Of a stretch of 64,000 nt of DNA, positions 17,911 to 27,317 are shown piece by piece. Source of the DNA: an uncultured Clostridium sp. (lineage in GTDB: Bacteria > Bacillota > Clostridia > TANB77 > CAG-508); contig USMK01000002.1 in NCBI GenBank assembly GCA_900555835.1, positions 27,678 to 91,677 on the forward strand, written 5' to 3'. Below the pieces are notes generated by a model. The model saw only the letters and a list, made by a program, of their open reading frames with translations. It made no database searches and was not told the origin of the DNA. The first letter of the stretch is position 1; every line of letters starts with the position of its first letter. The position numbers and the translations under genes were made by a program.

Positions 17911-19725
17911 ATGAATAATACAAAAATAAGAAATGTAGCAATAATTGCACACGTTGACCACGGAAAAACAACATTAGTGGATGCTTTGTTAAGACAAAGT
18001 CACATATTTAGAGAGAATGAGCAAGTAAGAGAAAGAGTAATGGATTCAAATGATTTGGAAAAAGAAAGAGGAATTACAATTCTTTCTAAAAACACATCTG
18101 TTATGTATAATGACATAAAGATAAACATAGTAGATACACCAGGACATGCCGATTTTGGTGGAGAAGTAGAAAGAGTTCTAAAAATGGTAGATGGTGTTTT
18201 ACTATTAGTAGATGCTTTTGAAGGAGCTATGCCCCAAACAAGAGAAGTATTGAAAAAAGCATTATCATTAAATTTAAAACCAATAGTAGTTATAAACAAA
18301 ATAGATAGACCAGGAGCAAACCAAGAAAAAGTAGTAGATCAAGTTCTTGATTTATTTATAGAATTAGGTGCTAATGACGAACAATTAGACTTCCCAGTTA
18401 TATATGCATCTGCAAAAAATGGAATAGCAAAAATGAGCTTAGACGAAGAGTCTGATAATGTTCATTGCATATTTGAAACAATAATTGAAAAAATATCTGC
18501 ACCAAATTGCGAAGTAGAAGGACCTGCTCAACTTCTAGTTTCTAATATAGACTATGATGACTACTTAGGAAGAATTGCAGTAGGAAGAATAGAAAGAGGA
18601 ACAATAACTCTTGGAATGCCTGTTGCAGTATGCAAAAAAGAAGATAAAATAGTAAACGGAAAAGTGGCAAAATTATTTACTTATATGGGGCTAAAAAAGG
18701 TAGAAGTAGAACAAGTTTCAGCAGGAGACATTGTTGCATTATCAGGAATTGAAGATATAAATATTGGAGATACAATTTGTGATATAAATAATCCAGAAAA
18801 AATTCCATTTGTAGATATAGACGAACCAACAGTATCTATGACATTTAGTGTAAATGATGGACCTTTTGCTGGAAAAGAAGGACAATTCGTAACATCAAGA
18901 CATATAAGAGACAGATTATTTAAAGAACTAGAAAGAAATGTTTCTTTAAGAGTAAAAGAAACAGATAGAGCAGAAAGCTTTGAAGTTTCAGGAAGAGGAG
19001 AACTTCATTTATCTGTACTTATTGAAACTATGAGAAGAGAAGGATTTGAGCTTTTAGTTTCAAGACCAAAAGTTATTTTCAAAGAAATAGATGGAGTAAA
19101 ATGTGAACCAATTGAAAGACTTGTTGTAAATGTTCCAGATGATGCAATAGGTAATGTAATAGAGAAATTAGGAAGACGTAAAGGCGAAATGGTTAATATG
19201 GAACCAGCAGAAGAAGGACATACAAAGGTAGAATTTAAAATACCTGCAAGAGGACTTATTGGTTACAGAACAGAATTTATGACAGACACAAAAGGAAATG
19301 GAACTATGAACAGCATTTTTGATTGCTATGAACCATATAAAGGCGAAATTCAATCAAGAGTAAGAGGAACATTAGTTGCTTTTGAGGCTGGAACAGCTGT
19401 AACTTACGGATTATACAATGCACAAGAAAGAGGAGAATTATTTATAGGACCTGGAACAGAAGTATATGAGGGAATGATTGTTGGACTAAATTCAAGAGGA
19501 GAAGATATTGCAATAAATGTATGTAAAGAAAAACATTTAACAAACACAAGAGCTTCTGGTTCAGATGATGCTTTAAGACTTGTACCACCAATCCAATTTT
19601 CACTTGAAAAAGCAATTGAATTTATTGCTGACGACGAATTAGTTGAAGTTACACCTAAAAATATTAGATTAAGAAAGAAAATATTAGATAGTAAAACAAG
19701 AGAAAGAATGGCAAGAAGCAAATAA
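17911..19725 (+). CDS. typA: Ribosome-associated GTPase TypA/BipA
   Basis: Translational GTPase acting on the 50S subunit in assembly and stress. The 604-residue protein has G1 AHVDHGKTT, the switch region RGITI, G3 DTPGHADFGGEV and G4 NKIDR. EF-Tu domain 2-like and EF-G-like domains follow, then the BipA-specific C-terminal domain (RGTLVAFEAGTA, ALRLVPP). ATG follows GAAGGGGAAG. Own promoter and terminator make it a monocistron. Confidence 0.96.
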   Translation: MNNTKIRNVAIIAHVDHGKTTLVDALLRQSHIFRENEQVRERVMDSNDLEKERGITILSKNTSVMYNDIKINIVDTPGHADFGGEVERVLKMVDGVLLLVDAFEGAMPQTREVLKKALSLNLKPIVVINKIDRPGANQEKVVDQVLDLFIELGANDEQLDFPVIYASAKNGIAKMSLDEESDNVHCIFETIIEKISAPNCEVEGPAQLLVSNIDYDDYLGRIAVGRIERGTITLGMPVAVCKKEDKIVNGKVAKLFTYMGLKKVEVEQVSAGDIVALSGIEDINIGDTICDINNPEKIPFVDIDEPTVSMTFSVNDGPFAGKEGQFVTSRHIRDRLFKELERNVSLRVKETDRAESFEVSGRGELHLSVLIETMRREGFELLVSRPKVIFKEIDGVKCEPIERLVVNVPDDAIGNVIEKLGRRKGEMVNMEPAEEGHTKVEFKIPARGLIGYRTEFMTDTKGNGTMNSIFDCYEPYKGEIQSRVRGTLVAFEAGTAVTYGLYNAQERGELFIGPGTEVYEGMIVGLNSRGEDIAINVCKEKHLTNTRASGSDDALRLVPPIQFSLEKAIEFIADDELVEVTPKNIRLRKKILDSKTRERMARSK

Positions 19726-19731
19726 TAAACT

Positions 19732-19778
19732 AATACCTAATAGACCAAGATTTACTTCTTGGATATTGGGTATTTTTT
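19732..19778 (+). terminator. Terminator after typA
   Basis: AATACCTAATA ... TATTGGGTATT stem with an inner CCAAG/CTTGG stem, then TTTTTT. Confidence 0.85.
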
Positions 19779-19801
19779 AATTTAAGAAGGAGTAAGTTAA
19801 T

Positions 19802-20383
19802 ATGTTTGAAGAAATAAAACAAAAGGCTTTGGAAGATCATATTCCTATTATTATGGATGATACTTTGGAGGTTATAAAGAAGATTTTTGAGAAGCAAAAG
19901 CCAAAGAGAATTTTGGAAATTGGAACTGCTGTGGGGTATTCAGCTATTTGCTTTGTTTTGGCATGTGGCAGAGATGTTAAGGTTGATACAATTGAGCTTG
20001 ATGAGGAGAGAGCAAAGGTCGCTATCCAAAATATTTCAGCTATGAATATGGAAGAAAATATTAATATTATGGTTGGGAATGCTGTTGATATTTTGCCTAC
20101 TTTGAGTGATAAGTATGATGTTGTTTTTATTGATGCTGCTAAGGGGAAATATCCGTTCTTTTTGAATGAGGCTTTAAGGCTTACTGAAAAGACTGGGGTT
20201 ATTTTGGCTGATAATATTTTGTATAAGGGATATGTTATGAGCGATTATAATAAGCATAAGCAGAGGACTGCTGTTAGGAATTTGCGTGAGTATATTAAGG
20301 AGGCTACTGAGGATGAGGAATTGGAGACGGAAATTCTTGATGTGGGGGATGGATTGGCTGTTAGCCGATTTAAGGAAAATTAA
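19802..20383 (+). CDS. O-methyltransferase family protein (TrmR/YrrM-like)
   Basis: A 193-residue SAM-dependent class I methyltransferase. ILEIGTAVGYSAI is the SAM-binding motif I, TIELDEERAKVA motif II, and DVVFIDAAKGKYPFF the metal-linked DxxFIDxxK motif of the catechol-O-methyltransferase-like family. Bacterial members of this size include TrmR, which methylates 5-hydroxyuridine in tRNA; that is the likeliest role. The codons are rich in GAG, TTG and AAG compared with the A-ending codons of typA next door. Confidence 0.8.
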   Translation: MFEEIKQKALEDHIPIIMDDTLEVIKKIFEKQKPKRILEIGTAVGYSAICFVLACGRDVKVDTIELDEERAKVAIQNISAMNMEENINIMVGNAVDILPTLSDKYDVVFIDAAKGKYPFFLNEALRLTEKTGVILADNILYKGYVMSDYNKHKQRTAVRNLREYIKEATEDEELETEILDVGDGLAVSRFKEN

Positions 20384-20429
20384 AAATTTGGAAACGTTTG
20401 AAATGAGCCGTGGAAAGAAGTAGCTATAA

Positions 20430-20482
20430 TATAACAAATTTATTTCATTCCTCGGCTTGTTGCGTAACCTACGAAATCTAAA
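20430..20482. repeat. Partial copy of a dispersed palindromic element
   Basis: About 48 bp containing TTTATTTCATTCCTCGGCTT, then TACGAAATCTAAAT, nearly identical to the left half of the element at 23615-23806 (a handful of differences). The flanks also show weak inverted symmetry. Confidence 0.65.
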
Positions 20483-20533
20483 TAGTTATATTTATAATTT
20501 TGATGACCTTTGCTTATGATTATGTTAACCAAT

Positions 20534-20563
20534 TTGACATAATTGTTGTTGAGATGTTATAAT
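20534..20563 (+). promoter_or_regulatory. Promoter of the small charged protein gene
   Basis: TTGACA (20534-20539), 18-bp spacer, TATAAT (20558-20563). Confidence 0.75.
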
Positions 20564-20621
20564 TTAAGTATACATAAATCGGTAATGAGGGAAAAATACC
20601 TGATGAAGGGGAGGAGTTACT

Positions 20622-21137
20622 ATGGAGAAAGAGAATAAGAAATTTTTGGATAAGGTTAAAGATTGGGCTAAGGTTGGTGTGATGTCTGTTGGTATTGCTG
20701 CTTTTGGAGTGGGAGATAAGACTGTTGATGCACATCAAGTGCCTGAGACTAATTCGCATCGACAAGTAGAAACAGTACAAAATCAAAGAGAGGCTTTTAA
20801 TAAAAGTATACGAGTTGAGCTTAAAGGCAAAACGGAGAAGGTAGAAAAAGTGGATGGAAAGTCACAAAATAGAGAAAATATGAGAGAAAAAAAGGGTAGT
20901 GAACAAAGACCTTTACCTAATATTCCATTTGCTTCGAATGAAGAAAAAGCTCAAATGCGTGATTTAAATTATACTTTGGGTTTATTACATAAAAAAAGAG
21001 GAGATGCAAGGTTTTTTAAAAATCAGGAGGAAGTAGATAGATTAACATCTGAAATTGTAAAAGTAAATATTAAAAGAGAACAAATAATGGCTCAAATAAG
21101 AGAGAGACAAAGACAAAATGATGGACAAGAAAGATAG
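20622..21137 (+). CDS. Hypothetical charged protein, possibly exported
   Basis: A 171-residue protein I do not recognise. The first ~35 residues have a lysine-rich start and a mildly hydrophobic stretch (WAKVGVMSVGIAAFGVG) ending near VDA, which could be a weak signal peptide. The rest is highly charged and Gln/Lys/Glu-rich, with helical, probably coiled-coil, segments from about residue 105 to the end. ATG follows GGGGAGGAG. It is flanked by its own promoter and a terminator at 21154-21188. Confidence 0.6.
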   Translation: MEKENKKFLDKVKDWAKVGVMSVGIAAFGVGDKTVDAHQVPETNSHRQVETVQNQREAFNKSIRVELKGKTEKVEKVDGKSQNRENMREKKGSEQRPLPNIPFASNEEKAQMRDLNYTLGLLHKKRGDARFFKNQEEVDRLTSEIVKVNIKREQIMAQIRERQRQNDGQER

Positions 21138-21153
21138 AGGCTAATTGTAATAT

Positions 21154-21188
21154 TAAAGCCGAGAGAAAACAAGTTTTCTCGGCTTTTT
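21154..21188. terminator. Bidirectional terminator
   Basis: AAAGCCGAGA ... TCTCGGCTTTTT stem between convergent genes. Confidence 0.88.
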
Positions 21189-21725
21189 CTAATGTATATA
21201 TGAAATACTTGATAGTACGAAATCTATTATCAAGATTATTGTCATTACTTTTGCGGCTAAGTCTAAGGTTAAAGGAGATATTTTTGTTGTGAGTTTGTTG
21301 ATGACTTTTTGAGTTATTGGGTGAATGAATCTTACTACTATAATTGCAATTATTCCCCAAACAAATGCAAATGGCAAGCATATTCTGCCATTTATGTTTA
21401 AAAAGTCATTGGAGTAATCCCACCATTTTAGATTAAATATTACATCTAATATAAATCCTGCTACATATTCAAAATAAGTTAGAACGACTGAGGCGATTAG
21501 AAATAATTTTATATTGCTATCTTTATATTTTGATAGTCCAACTGTTAATATTAACATTCCAAATCCATATATAGGACAAATTGGACCTATTAAAAATCCT
21601 CTATTATCAAAATGCCCAAGAACGACATAGGCATAAACAGTTTCTAGCAACCAGCCCGCAAATGAATAAATAAAGAAATACAGAATATATCTATTAAGCA
21701 AACTATTCTTACCATCTTGTGGCAT
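21189..21725 (-). CDS. Putative ABC-transporter permease-like membrane protein (CmpB type)
   Basis: A 178-residue protein with about five membrane helices and the signature FFIYSFAGWLLETVYAYVVLG followed by NRGFLIGPICPIYGFG. This is the pattern of the CmpB/YesK-like family named ABC_trans_CmpB, common in Firmicutes. The name is historical and no transport partner is encoded nearby, so function is open. The ATG at 21725 has AGGAGG just upstream on the minus strand. Confidence 0.75.
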   Translation of the reverse strand: MPQDGKNSLLNRYILYFFIYSFAGWLLETVYAYVVLGHFDNRGFLIGPICPIYGFGMLILTVGLSKYKDSNIKLFLIASVVLTYFEYVAGFILDVIFNLKWWDYSNDFLNINGRICLPFAFVWGIIAIIVVRFIHPITQKVINKLTTKISPLTLDLAAKVMTIILIIDFVLSSISYIH

Positions 21726-21777
21726 TTCCCAAGCACCTCCTTTTAGAATATAGCTATAATATCAAAAAAATGTCTAC

Positions 21778-21862
21778 TTGTAAAGGGGGACGTTTCCTTT
21801 TGAAGCATTTTGCTTCATTGGGGACACATCTTAGCATGACTATTGGGAAAATATTTCCAGAA
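21778..21862. repeat. REP-like hairpin segment
   Basis: Two GGGGAC boxes bracket the small hairpin GAAGC-attttG-CTTC in otherwise AT-rich noncoding DNA. The layout is reminiscent of REP-type repeats mobilised by Y1 transposases, but no transposase gene is near. Confidence 0.3.
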
Positions 21863-21890
21863 TTTTCTTTAACTATTTTTTGATATATAC

Positions 21891-21919
21891 TTGACAGTTT
21901 ACAATAATACATATAAAAT
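21891..21919 (+). promoter_or_regulatory. SigA promoter of rny
   Basis: TTGACA (21891-21896), 17-bp spacer, TAAAAT (21914-21919). Confidence 0.75.
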
Positions 21920-21998
21920 AATATAGTAAGTTAAATAATAATAAAAAATTATATATTTATCTGTACATTGAAAATTTAATAGAAGAGGTGTAATGATT

Positions 21999-23543
21999 AT
22001 GGACAATATTTTAATAATTGTAATCACCTTCTTAATCTCAGCGGTAATTTTTATACCAGTTGGTATTGTTATTAGAAAGAAAATTGCCGAGTCTAAGATA
22101 CAAAGTGCTGAAAGTGAAGCTAATAGATTATTGGAAAATGCAAAGATTGAGGCAGAAAACAAAAAGAAAGAGGAAATCTTCAAAGTTAAAGAAGAAATGT
22201 TAAATGCTAGAAACGAGTTAGATAAGGAGATTAGAGAAAGAAGAGGCGAGGTACAATTACAAGAAAAAAGAATTATTCAGAAAGAAGAAATGCTGGATAA
22301 ACGTTCTAATATGTTAGAAAGACATGAAAAGGAATTAGAGCAAAAAGTGATTGCTAATGAAGAAAAGAGGAAAGAGTTAGACGAAGTAGTTAATAAGCAA
22401 AATCTTGAATTACAAAGAATTTCTGGCTTGACTGTTGACGAAGCCAAGAAACAATTACTAACAGATTTAGAAAAGACTATGACAGACGAAAAAGCTGCTA
22501 TTATTAGGGAAGTTGAGGCTAATACCAAGGAAGATGCTAACAAAATTGCAAAAGAGCTAATTAGTTATGCTATTCAAAAATGTGCAGCTGACCATACATC
22601 TGAAACAACTGTATCAGTAGTTGCTCTTCCAAATGACGATATGAAGGGAAGAATAATTGGTAGAGAAGGTAGAAATATTAAGGCTTTGGAAACTTTAACT
22701 GGTATTGATTTAATTATTGACGATACCCCAGAGGCTGTTATTTTATCAGGATTTGACCCTTTAAGAAGAGAAGTTGCTAAAATAGCGTTAGAAAAATTGA
22801 TTGATGATGGAAGAATTCACCCTGCTAAAATTGAAGAAATGGTTGAAAAGGCCAAGGAAGAAGTTGAAGCTTCCATAAAAGCAGAGGGCGAAAGAGCTAT
22901 GCTTGAAACAGGTGTTAATGGTTTACCAGCAGATTTAGTTAAATTGATTGGAAAATTAAAATATAGAACAAGTTATGGACAAAATGTACTAAATCATTCA
23001 ATTGAAGTTTCAAATCTAGCCAGAATTATGGCTGACGAAATAGGAGCAGATTCTAGATTAGCCAGAAGAGCTGGACTATTACACGATATAGGCAAAGCCC
23101 TAGACCACGATATGGAAGGTACACACGTAGAAATAGGTGTAGATGTACTTAGAAAATTCAAAGAAAACGAAAAGGTTATAAATGCTGTTGAAGCACATCA
23201 TGGTGATGTTGAACCTCAAACTATCGAAGCTGTATTAGTACAAGCTGCTGATGCAATATCCGCTTCTAGACCTGGAGCAAGAAGAGAAACCTTAGAAACA
23301 TACATAAAGAGACTAGAAAAACTAGAAGAAATTGCAGACTCATTTGAAGGAGTAGAAAAATCATTTGCTATACAAGCAGGCCGTGAAGTCAGACTTATTG
23401 TAAAACCAGACAAAGTTTCTGACAGTCAAATGGTTTTAATGGCCAGAGAGGTTGCCAAAAAAGTAGAAAACGAAATGGAATATCCAGGACAAATTAAAGT
23501 AAATGTAATCAGAGAAACAAGAGCAATTGAATATGCCAAATAA
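21999..23543 (+). CDS. rny: Ribonuclease Y
   Basis: Membrane-anchored endoribonuclease that starts mRNA decay in Firmicutes. It has an N-terminal membrane helix, a long coiled coil (about residues 30-190), a KH domain (GRIIGREGRNIKALE) and an HD domain with LLHDIGKALDH as the metal-binding HD pair. Length about 514 is standard. Two ATGs lie six bases apart; the second, at 21999, is chosen because AGAGGTG is correctly spaced from it. Monocistronic with its own promoter and terminator. Confidence 0.95.
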   Translation: MDNILIIVITFLISAVIFIPVGIVIRKKIAESKIQSAESEANRLLENAKIEAENKKKEEIFKVKEEMLNARNELDKEIRERRGEVQLQEKRIIQKEEMLDKRSNMLERHEKELEQKVIANEEKRKELDEVVNKQNLELQRISGLTVDEAKKQLLTDLEKTMTDEKAAIIREVEANTKEDANKIAKELISYAIQKCAADHTSETTVSVVALPNDDMKGRIIGREGRNIKALETLTGIDLIIDDTPEAVILSGFDPLRREVAKIALEKLIDDGRIHPAKIEEMVEKAKEEVEASIKAEGERAMLETGVNGLPADLVKLIGKLKYRTSYGQNVLNHSIEVSNLARIMADEIGADSRLARRAGLLHDIGKALDHDMEGTHVEIGVDVLRKFKENEKVINAVEAHHGDVEPQTIEAVLVQAADAISASRPGARRETLETYIKRLEKLEEIADSFEGVEKSFAIQAGREVRLIVKPDKVSDSQMVLMAREVAKKVENEMEYPGQIKVNVIRETRAIEYAK

Positions 23544-23547
23544 TGCT

Positions 23548-23585
23548 AAAAGCATTCCAAACGAAAAAAATTGGAATGCTTTTTC
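23548..23585 (+). terminator. Terminator after rny
   Basis: AAAAGCATTCCAA ... TTGGAATGCTTTT stem with U tract. Confidence 0.88.
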
Positions 23586-23614
23586 GTTTGTGCAAATGAA
23601 TTTTAAATTAATCC

Positions 23615-23806
23615 GTTGAATAAATAGAAATAATATAAAATTTATTTCATTCCTCGGCTTGCTGCGTCCCCTACGAAATCTAAATTAAATATTACGAGCC
23701 TCTCCGAAGCCTTCGCTCCCTCATAATCTTTAATTAAGATTTCGTACGGTTACTCCGCGGCACATTCGTCATTACATAAATTTTATATTATTTCTATTTA
23801 TTCAAC
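23615..23806. repeat. 192-bp palindromic element with perfect 31-bp terminal inverted repeats
   Basis: The arms 23615-23645 and 23776-23806 are perfect reverse complements. Inside, a second imperfect palindrome pairs ACGAAATCTAAATTAAA with its counterpart near 23730-23756, leaving a GC-richer centre with GAAG/CTTC. Nearly the whole element can fold into one long hairpin. A partial copy at 20430-20482 shows it is dispersed. It has no coding capacity and is probably a non-autonomous (MITE-like) element; no target duplication is evident. This and the rny terminator fill the 367-bp gap before the next gene. Confidence 0.8.
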
Positions 23807-23910
23807 TACTCTATAATTTGACGTGGGAGAATTTCTCTGATTTCCTTTACAAATACTTAAATAATGTATATAATAATTGAGTAAAAAATAATTTTAGTTA
23901 GGAGAATTTA

Positions 23911-24969
23911 ATGAATAGCACAGAAGTAAAAGAATATTATGAGTTTCTAAAAAACAACCCTAGATGCCACTTTTTGCAGTCATTGGAATGGGGAAAAATT
24001 AAGAACAATTGGAAAAATGAGGTCTTGTGTGTCAGGGATGATAATGGAAAAATTGAGGGAAGTATGAGTATTTTAATTCAGAAAATCCCTGTTATCAATC
24101 GCTCTATTTTGTATTGCCCAAGAGGACCTGTTTGCGATATTACCAACAAAGACGTGTTAAATAGACTTACTAATGAAGTTAGGAGTTTAGCTAAAAGGGA
24201 GAAGGCTTTTATTTTTAGATGGGACCCTGATATTCCTAATTCTAATGAGGAATTCAAAAAGCTAGTAGTTGAATGTGGATTTAATTTAAAATCTGATATT
24301 AACCATGATATTAACAAGGTCATTCAACCTAAGTATGAAATGGTTTTAAATATTAAAGATAAAACAGAAGACGAACTTTTGGCATCTTTTAGTCAAAAGA
24401 CTAGATATAATATAAGATTATCTATGAAAAAAGGAGTAACTTTTGAAGAAGGTTCTAGTGAAGATATCAATGAATTTTTTGATATTTTAACAACAACAAG
24501 CCAAAGAGACCAATTTTTAATTAGAGATGTATCATATTATAAAAAAGTGTATGATATAATGAAAGAAAATGGTCATGCGAAGCTATATTTCGCAGTTTTT
24601 GATGGAAAACGCATTGCTTCTACTCTTGAAATTATTTATGGAAATAAGGCTTGGTATTTGTATGGAGCTTCTTTAAGAGAACACAGCAATGTTATGCCAA
24701 ATTATCTACTTCAATGGGAAATGATAAAATATGCTAAACAAAATGGATGTGAGTATTATAATTTAGGTGGTGCTTCTGGATACATAGACGAAAATGCTCC
24801 TGGATATGGTGTATTTAGATTTAAAAAAGGCTTTAATCCAGATTTTGTAGAATATATAGACGAGTTAGATATTGTGTTTAAGCCTTTTACAAATATGTTA
24901 TTTAATGTAGCAAATAGATTAAGAAGATTTATAAGAAGAATAAAGAAGAGAGAATTATGGGAAAAATAA
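23911..24969 (+). CDS. FemA/FemB/FemX-family aminoacyltransferase
   Basis: A 352-residue peptidoglycan-bridge ligase: uses aminoacyl-tRNA to add residues to the lipid II stem peptide. It has the twin GNAT-like fold of the family, with FLQSLEWGKIK at the N-terminus, FSQKTRYNIRLSMKKG (the SxxTRxNIRxAxK motif) near residue 160, and YLLQWEMIKYAKQNGCEYYNLGGASG in the second half. Which amino acid is transferred cannot be told. It overlaps the following flippase gene by 13 nt, linking bridge synthesis to lipid export. Confidence 0.85.
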   Translation: MNSTEVKEYYEFLKNNPRCHFLQSLEWGKIKNNWKNEVLCVRDDNGKIEGSMSILIQKIPVINRSILYCPRGPVCDITNKDVLNRLTNEVRSLAKREKAFIFRWDPDIPNSNEEFKKLVVECGFNLKSDINHDINKVIQPKYEMVLNIKDKTEDELLASFSQKTRYNIRLSMKKGVTFEEGSSEDINEFFDILTTTSQRDQFLIRDVSYYKKVYDIMKENGHAKLYFAVFDGKRIASTLEIIYGNKAWYLYGASLREHSNVMPNYLLQWEMIKYAKQNGCEYYNLGGASGYIDENAPGYGVFRFKKGFNPDFVEYIDELDIVFKPFTNMLFNVANRLRRFIRRIKKRELWEK

Positions 24970-26594
24970 AAAAAGAAACATTTATGCAAAGCATTTTAGT
25001 TCTGATGGTTTCACAGGTTATGATAAAAATTTTGGGCTTGCTGTATAAATTGTATTTGACTAATAAAGATGGCTTTGGAGATACTGGAAATGCTATTTAT
25101 AATAGTGGATACCAAATTTATGCATTATTACTTGCCATTTCCTCAACTGGTGTGCCAAATGCTATTGCAAAATTAATATCTGAAAGAATCGCAAAAGGAG
25201 ATAAGAAAGGCGTAAATAGAGTTTTTAAAATTGCATTTTTCTTCTTTGCTTTTGTAGGATTTATAGGAAGTTTAATATTGTTTTTAGGCGCACATTATAT
25301 TGCAAATGTGTTATTACAAATACCAGAAGCAGAGCTTACTCTTGTGGCTTTGTCTCCATCTGTATTTTTTGTTGCGATTGGTTCTGTAATAAGAGGATAT
25401 TTCAATGGACATCAAAGGATGAAAATAACAGCAAATTCGCAAACATTAGAACAAGTTACTAAAACATTATCAACAATAATAATTGTTGAAGTAATATCTA
25501 TGTTTTTTGTTCAAGATGTTGTGATAATGGCAGCAGGTGCAAATTTAGCAACTACATTGTCTGTATTTATTAGTTTTTCATATTTATACAGATACTACAA
25601 ATTTAAAAAATCAGATATATCAGTAGAAATGCCAGAGGTTTGTGAAGAACCAAGTTATGCTAAAAAAAGTACAAAAGAGATAATAAAATCAATTATTGCA
25701 ATATCAATTCCTATTTCCGTAAGTTCACTTGTGTCTGCTGTTAATAAAAGCATTGATTCTATTACAGCTGTAAGGGGACTTAAAACATTCTTGTCAGATG
25801 AAATCGCAAAATTCCAGTTTGGTATATACACAGGAAAGGTTGATGTGCTTGTAGGATTACCACTTTCCTTTAATATAGCATTTGCAACTGTTTTAGTTCC
25901 TTCTATATCTAAATTGATGGCACAGAAAAAGAAGGAAGATGCAAATAAGGTTGTGAAATTTTCGCTACTCGCAACCATCCTAATTGGTTTGCCTTGCACT
26001 TTTGGAATGATGGTATTTGCTGAACAAATATTAAAGCTGTTATATCCAAATGCCCCAGAAGGTGCGCAATTATTGCAAATTACGAGTTTAACTATAATTC
26101 TTATGATGATGGCACAAACTATAAATGGTGTGCTACAAGGAATAGGAAAATATAGAGTACCAGCAACTGCACTTGCACTTGGTGTTATAGCTAAATTTAT
26201 ACTAAATTTAATATTGATTCCAATACCAAGTATAGGTATCAATGGTGTTGCTATTGGTTCAATAGTTTGCCATATTATATCATTTAGCATTGGATTTGCG
26301 GTATTAAAAAGATCTATGAAGATAAAATTTGACGCAAATAAATTTTTAATAAAACCGCTTCTAGCCACAGCAATAATGTGCTTAATATCATACTTAGCAT
26401 ATCTACTACTTGTACAATTCATATCATGGAAACTATCTGCAATAGTTGCAATAATACTAGCAGTTCCAATTTATGCACTAGCAGTAGCTATTATGAAAAT
26501 ATTAGACAAAGAAGAAATATATAGATTACCAAAAGGAGAGCTAATTTATAAATTATTAGTAAAAATGAAATTATATCCGTCAGAAGTACAATAA
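24957..26594 (+). CDS. Lipid flippase of the MOP superfamily (MurJ/SpoVB-like)
   Basis: A 545-residue protein with about 14 predicted membrane helices, starting in the MOP-family manner (QSILVLMVSQVMIKILGLLYKLYLT) with the GDTGNAIYNSGYQIYALLL loop typical of SpoVB/YtgP proteins. Members flip lipid-linked peptidoglycan precursors; SpoVB acts in spore cortex synthesis. The overlap with the FemX-like gene favours a lipid II role, but another lipid-linked substrate is possible. Confidence 0.85.
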   Translation: MGKIKKETFMQSILVLMVSQVMIKILGLLYKLYLTNKDGFGDTGNAIYNSGYQIYALLLAISSTGVPNAIAKLISERIAKGDKKGVNRVFKIAFFFFAFVGFIGSLILFLGAHYIANVLLQIPEAELTLVALSPSVFFVAIGSVIRGYFNGHQRMKITANSQTLEQVTKTLSTIIIVEVISMFFVQDVVIMAAGANLATTLSVFISFSYLYRYYKFKKSDISVEMPEVCEEPSYAKKSTKEIIKSIIAISIPISVSSLVSAVNKSIDSITAVRGLKTFLSDEIAKFQFGIYTGKVDVLVGLPLSFNIAFATVLVPSISKLMAQKKKEDANKVVKFSLLATILIGLPCTFGMMVFAEQILKLLYPNAPEGAQLLQITSLTIILMMMAQTINGVLQGIGKYRVPATALALGVIAKFILNLILIPIPSIGINGVAIGSIVCHIISFSIGFAVLKRSMKIKFDANKFLIKPLLATAIMCLISYLAYLLLVQFISWKLSAIVAIILAVPIYALAVAIMKILDKEEIYRLPKGELIYKLLVKMKLYPSEVQ

Positions 26595-26595
26595 A

Positions 26596-26638
26596 AAATA
26601 ATACCGAATTGTAATATAACAGTTCGGTATTATTTTTA
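26596..26638. terminator. Bidirectional terminator
   Basis: AATAATACCGAA ... TTCGGTATTATTTTT stem between convergent genes. Confidence 0.88.
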
Positions 26639-27191
26639 TGTTAAAATTTTAAAAATCCCAATAAGTATTAAAATTATTCCAGAAATAATGTTCCATACTT
26701 TATCAGGAATTTTAGCAGAAGAAGATAATTTATTACCAATATATTTTCCAATAGATAAGAATATCACTTGAAAGCTAGCAACGAATAAAGGAAAAATGAT
26801 AGAACTAAAACCAATTACACTACTTCCAATGCCAACACAAAATGCATCTAGTGACATTGCAATACCTAGATAAAGAGCTTCAAAACTATCTATCTTTTTA
26901 GAATTATCCAAGTCAAATGAATCTGGGTTTTTTATTAAAGTTTGCCATATTATAAAAAATCCCATACACACTAAAATTCCTGTTCCAACCAAATTTGTTA
27001 TATTTGTAGAAAAGACGTTTTTTATAAAACCACCAATATACATAGATAAATATGAAATAATAAAAGATATAATAAATAAAACTATTTTAGCCTTGGAACT
27101 AATTAAGGTTTTCCCAACACCATATGAAATGCCAATTCCGCATAGAGTCTATACTAACAGAGCAGGCTAGCAAAAAATAACTAAGCAACAT
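26636..27191 (-). CDS. ytaF: YtaF/MntP-like sporulation membrane protein, read through a +1 shift at CGG 27138-27140
   Basis: Small polytopic membrane protein of the YtaF family (related to manganese exporter MntP), with duplicated (S/L)(I/L)D(S/A) helices: SVSIDSM near the start and AMSLDAF later. From ATG 27191 the frame is MLLSYFLLACSVSIDSM and then meets CGG. Zero-frame reading leaves the family after that codon. Dropping the C gives SIDSMGIGISYGVGKTLI, which restores the conserved IDSxGIG motif and about 184 residues overall. The in-frame ATG at 27043 would yield only the second half. See findings for the CGG pattern. Confidence 0.8.
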
Positions 27192-27317
27192 AATTCACCT
27201 CATAATATAAATATTAAGTTTATTAGAAAAATGTTAAAAAATGTCGAAAAATTCTAAGCATATTTATATGGCCTGTACATATATTTTAAGTATAAAAGTT
27301 ACAAAGGAGGTTATTTT

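Noticed and set aside
20386..20401. CcpA cre-like sequence TTGGAAACGTTTGAA
   Set aside because: One mismatch to consensus and it lies after a stop codon with no promoter nearby; too weak to call.
26636..27043. ytaF starting at the internal ATG 27043 as a complete gene
   Set aside because: It lacks the first two helices; the upstream segment with a ribosome site encodes them once the CGG shift is allowed.
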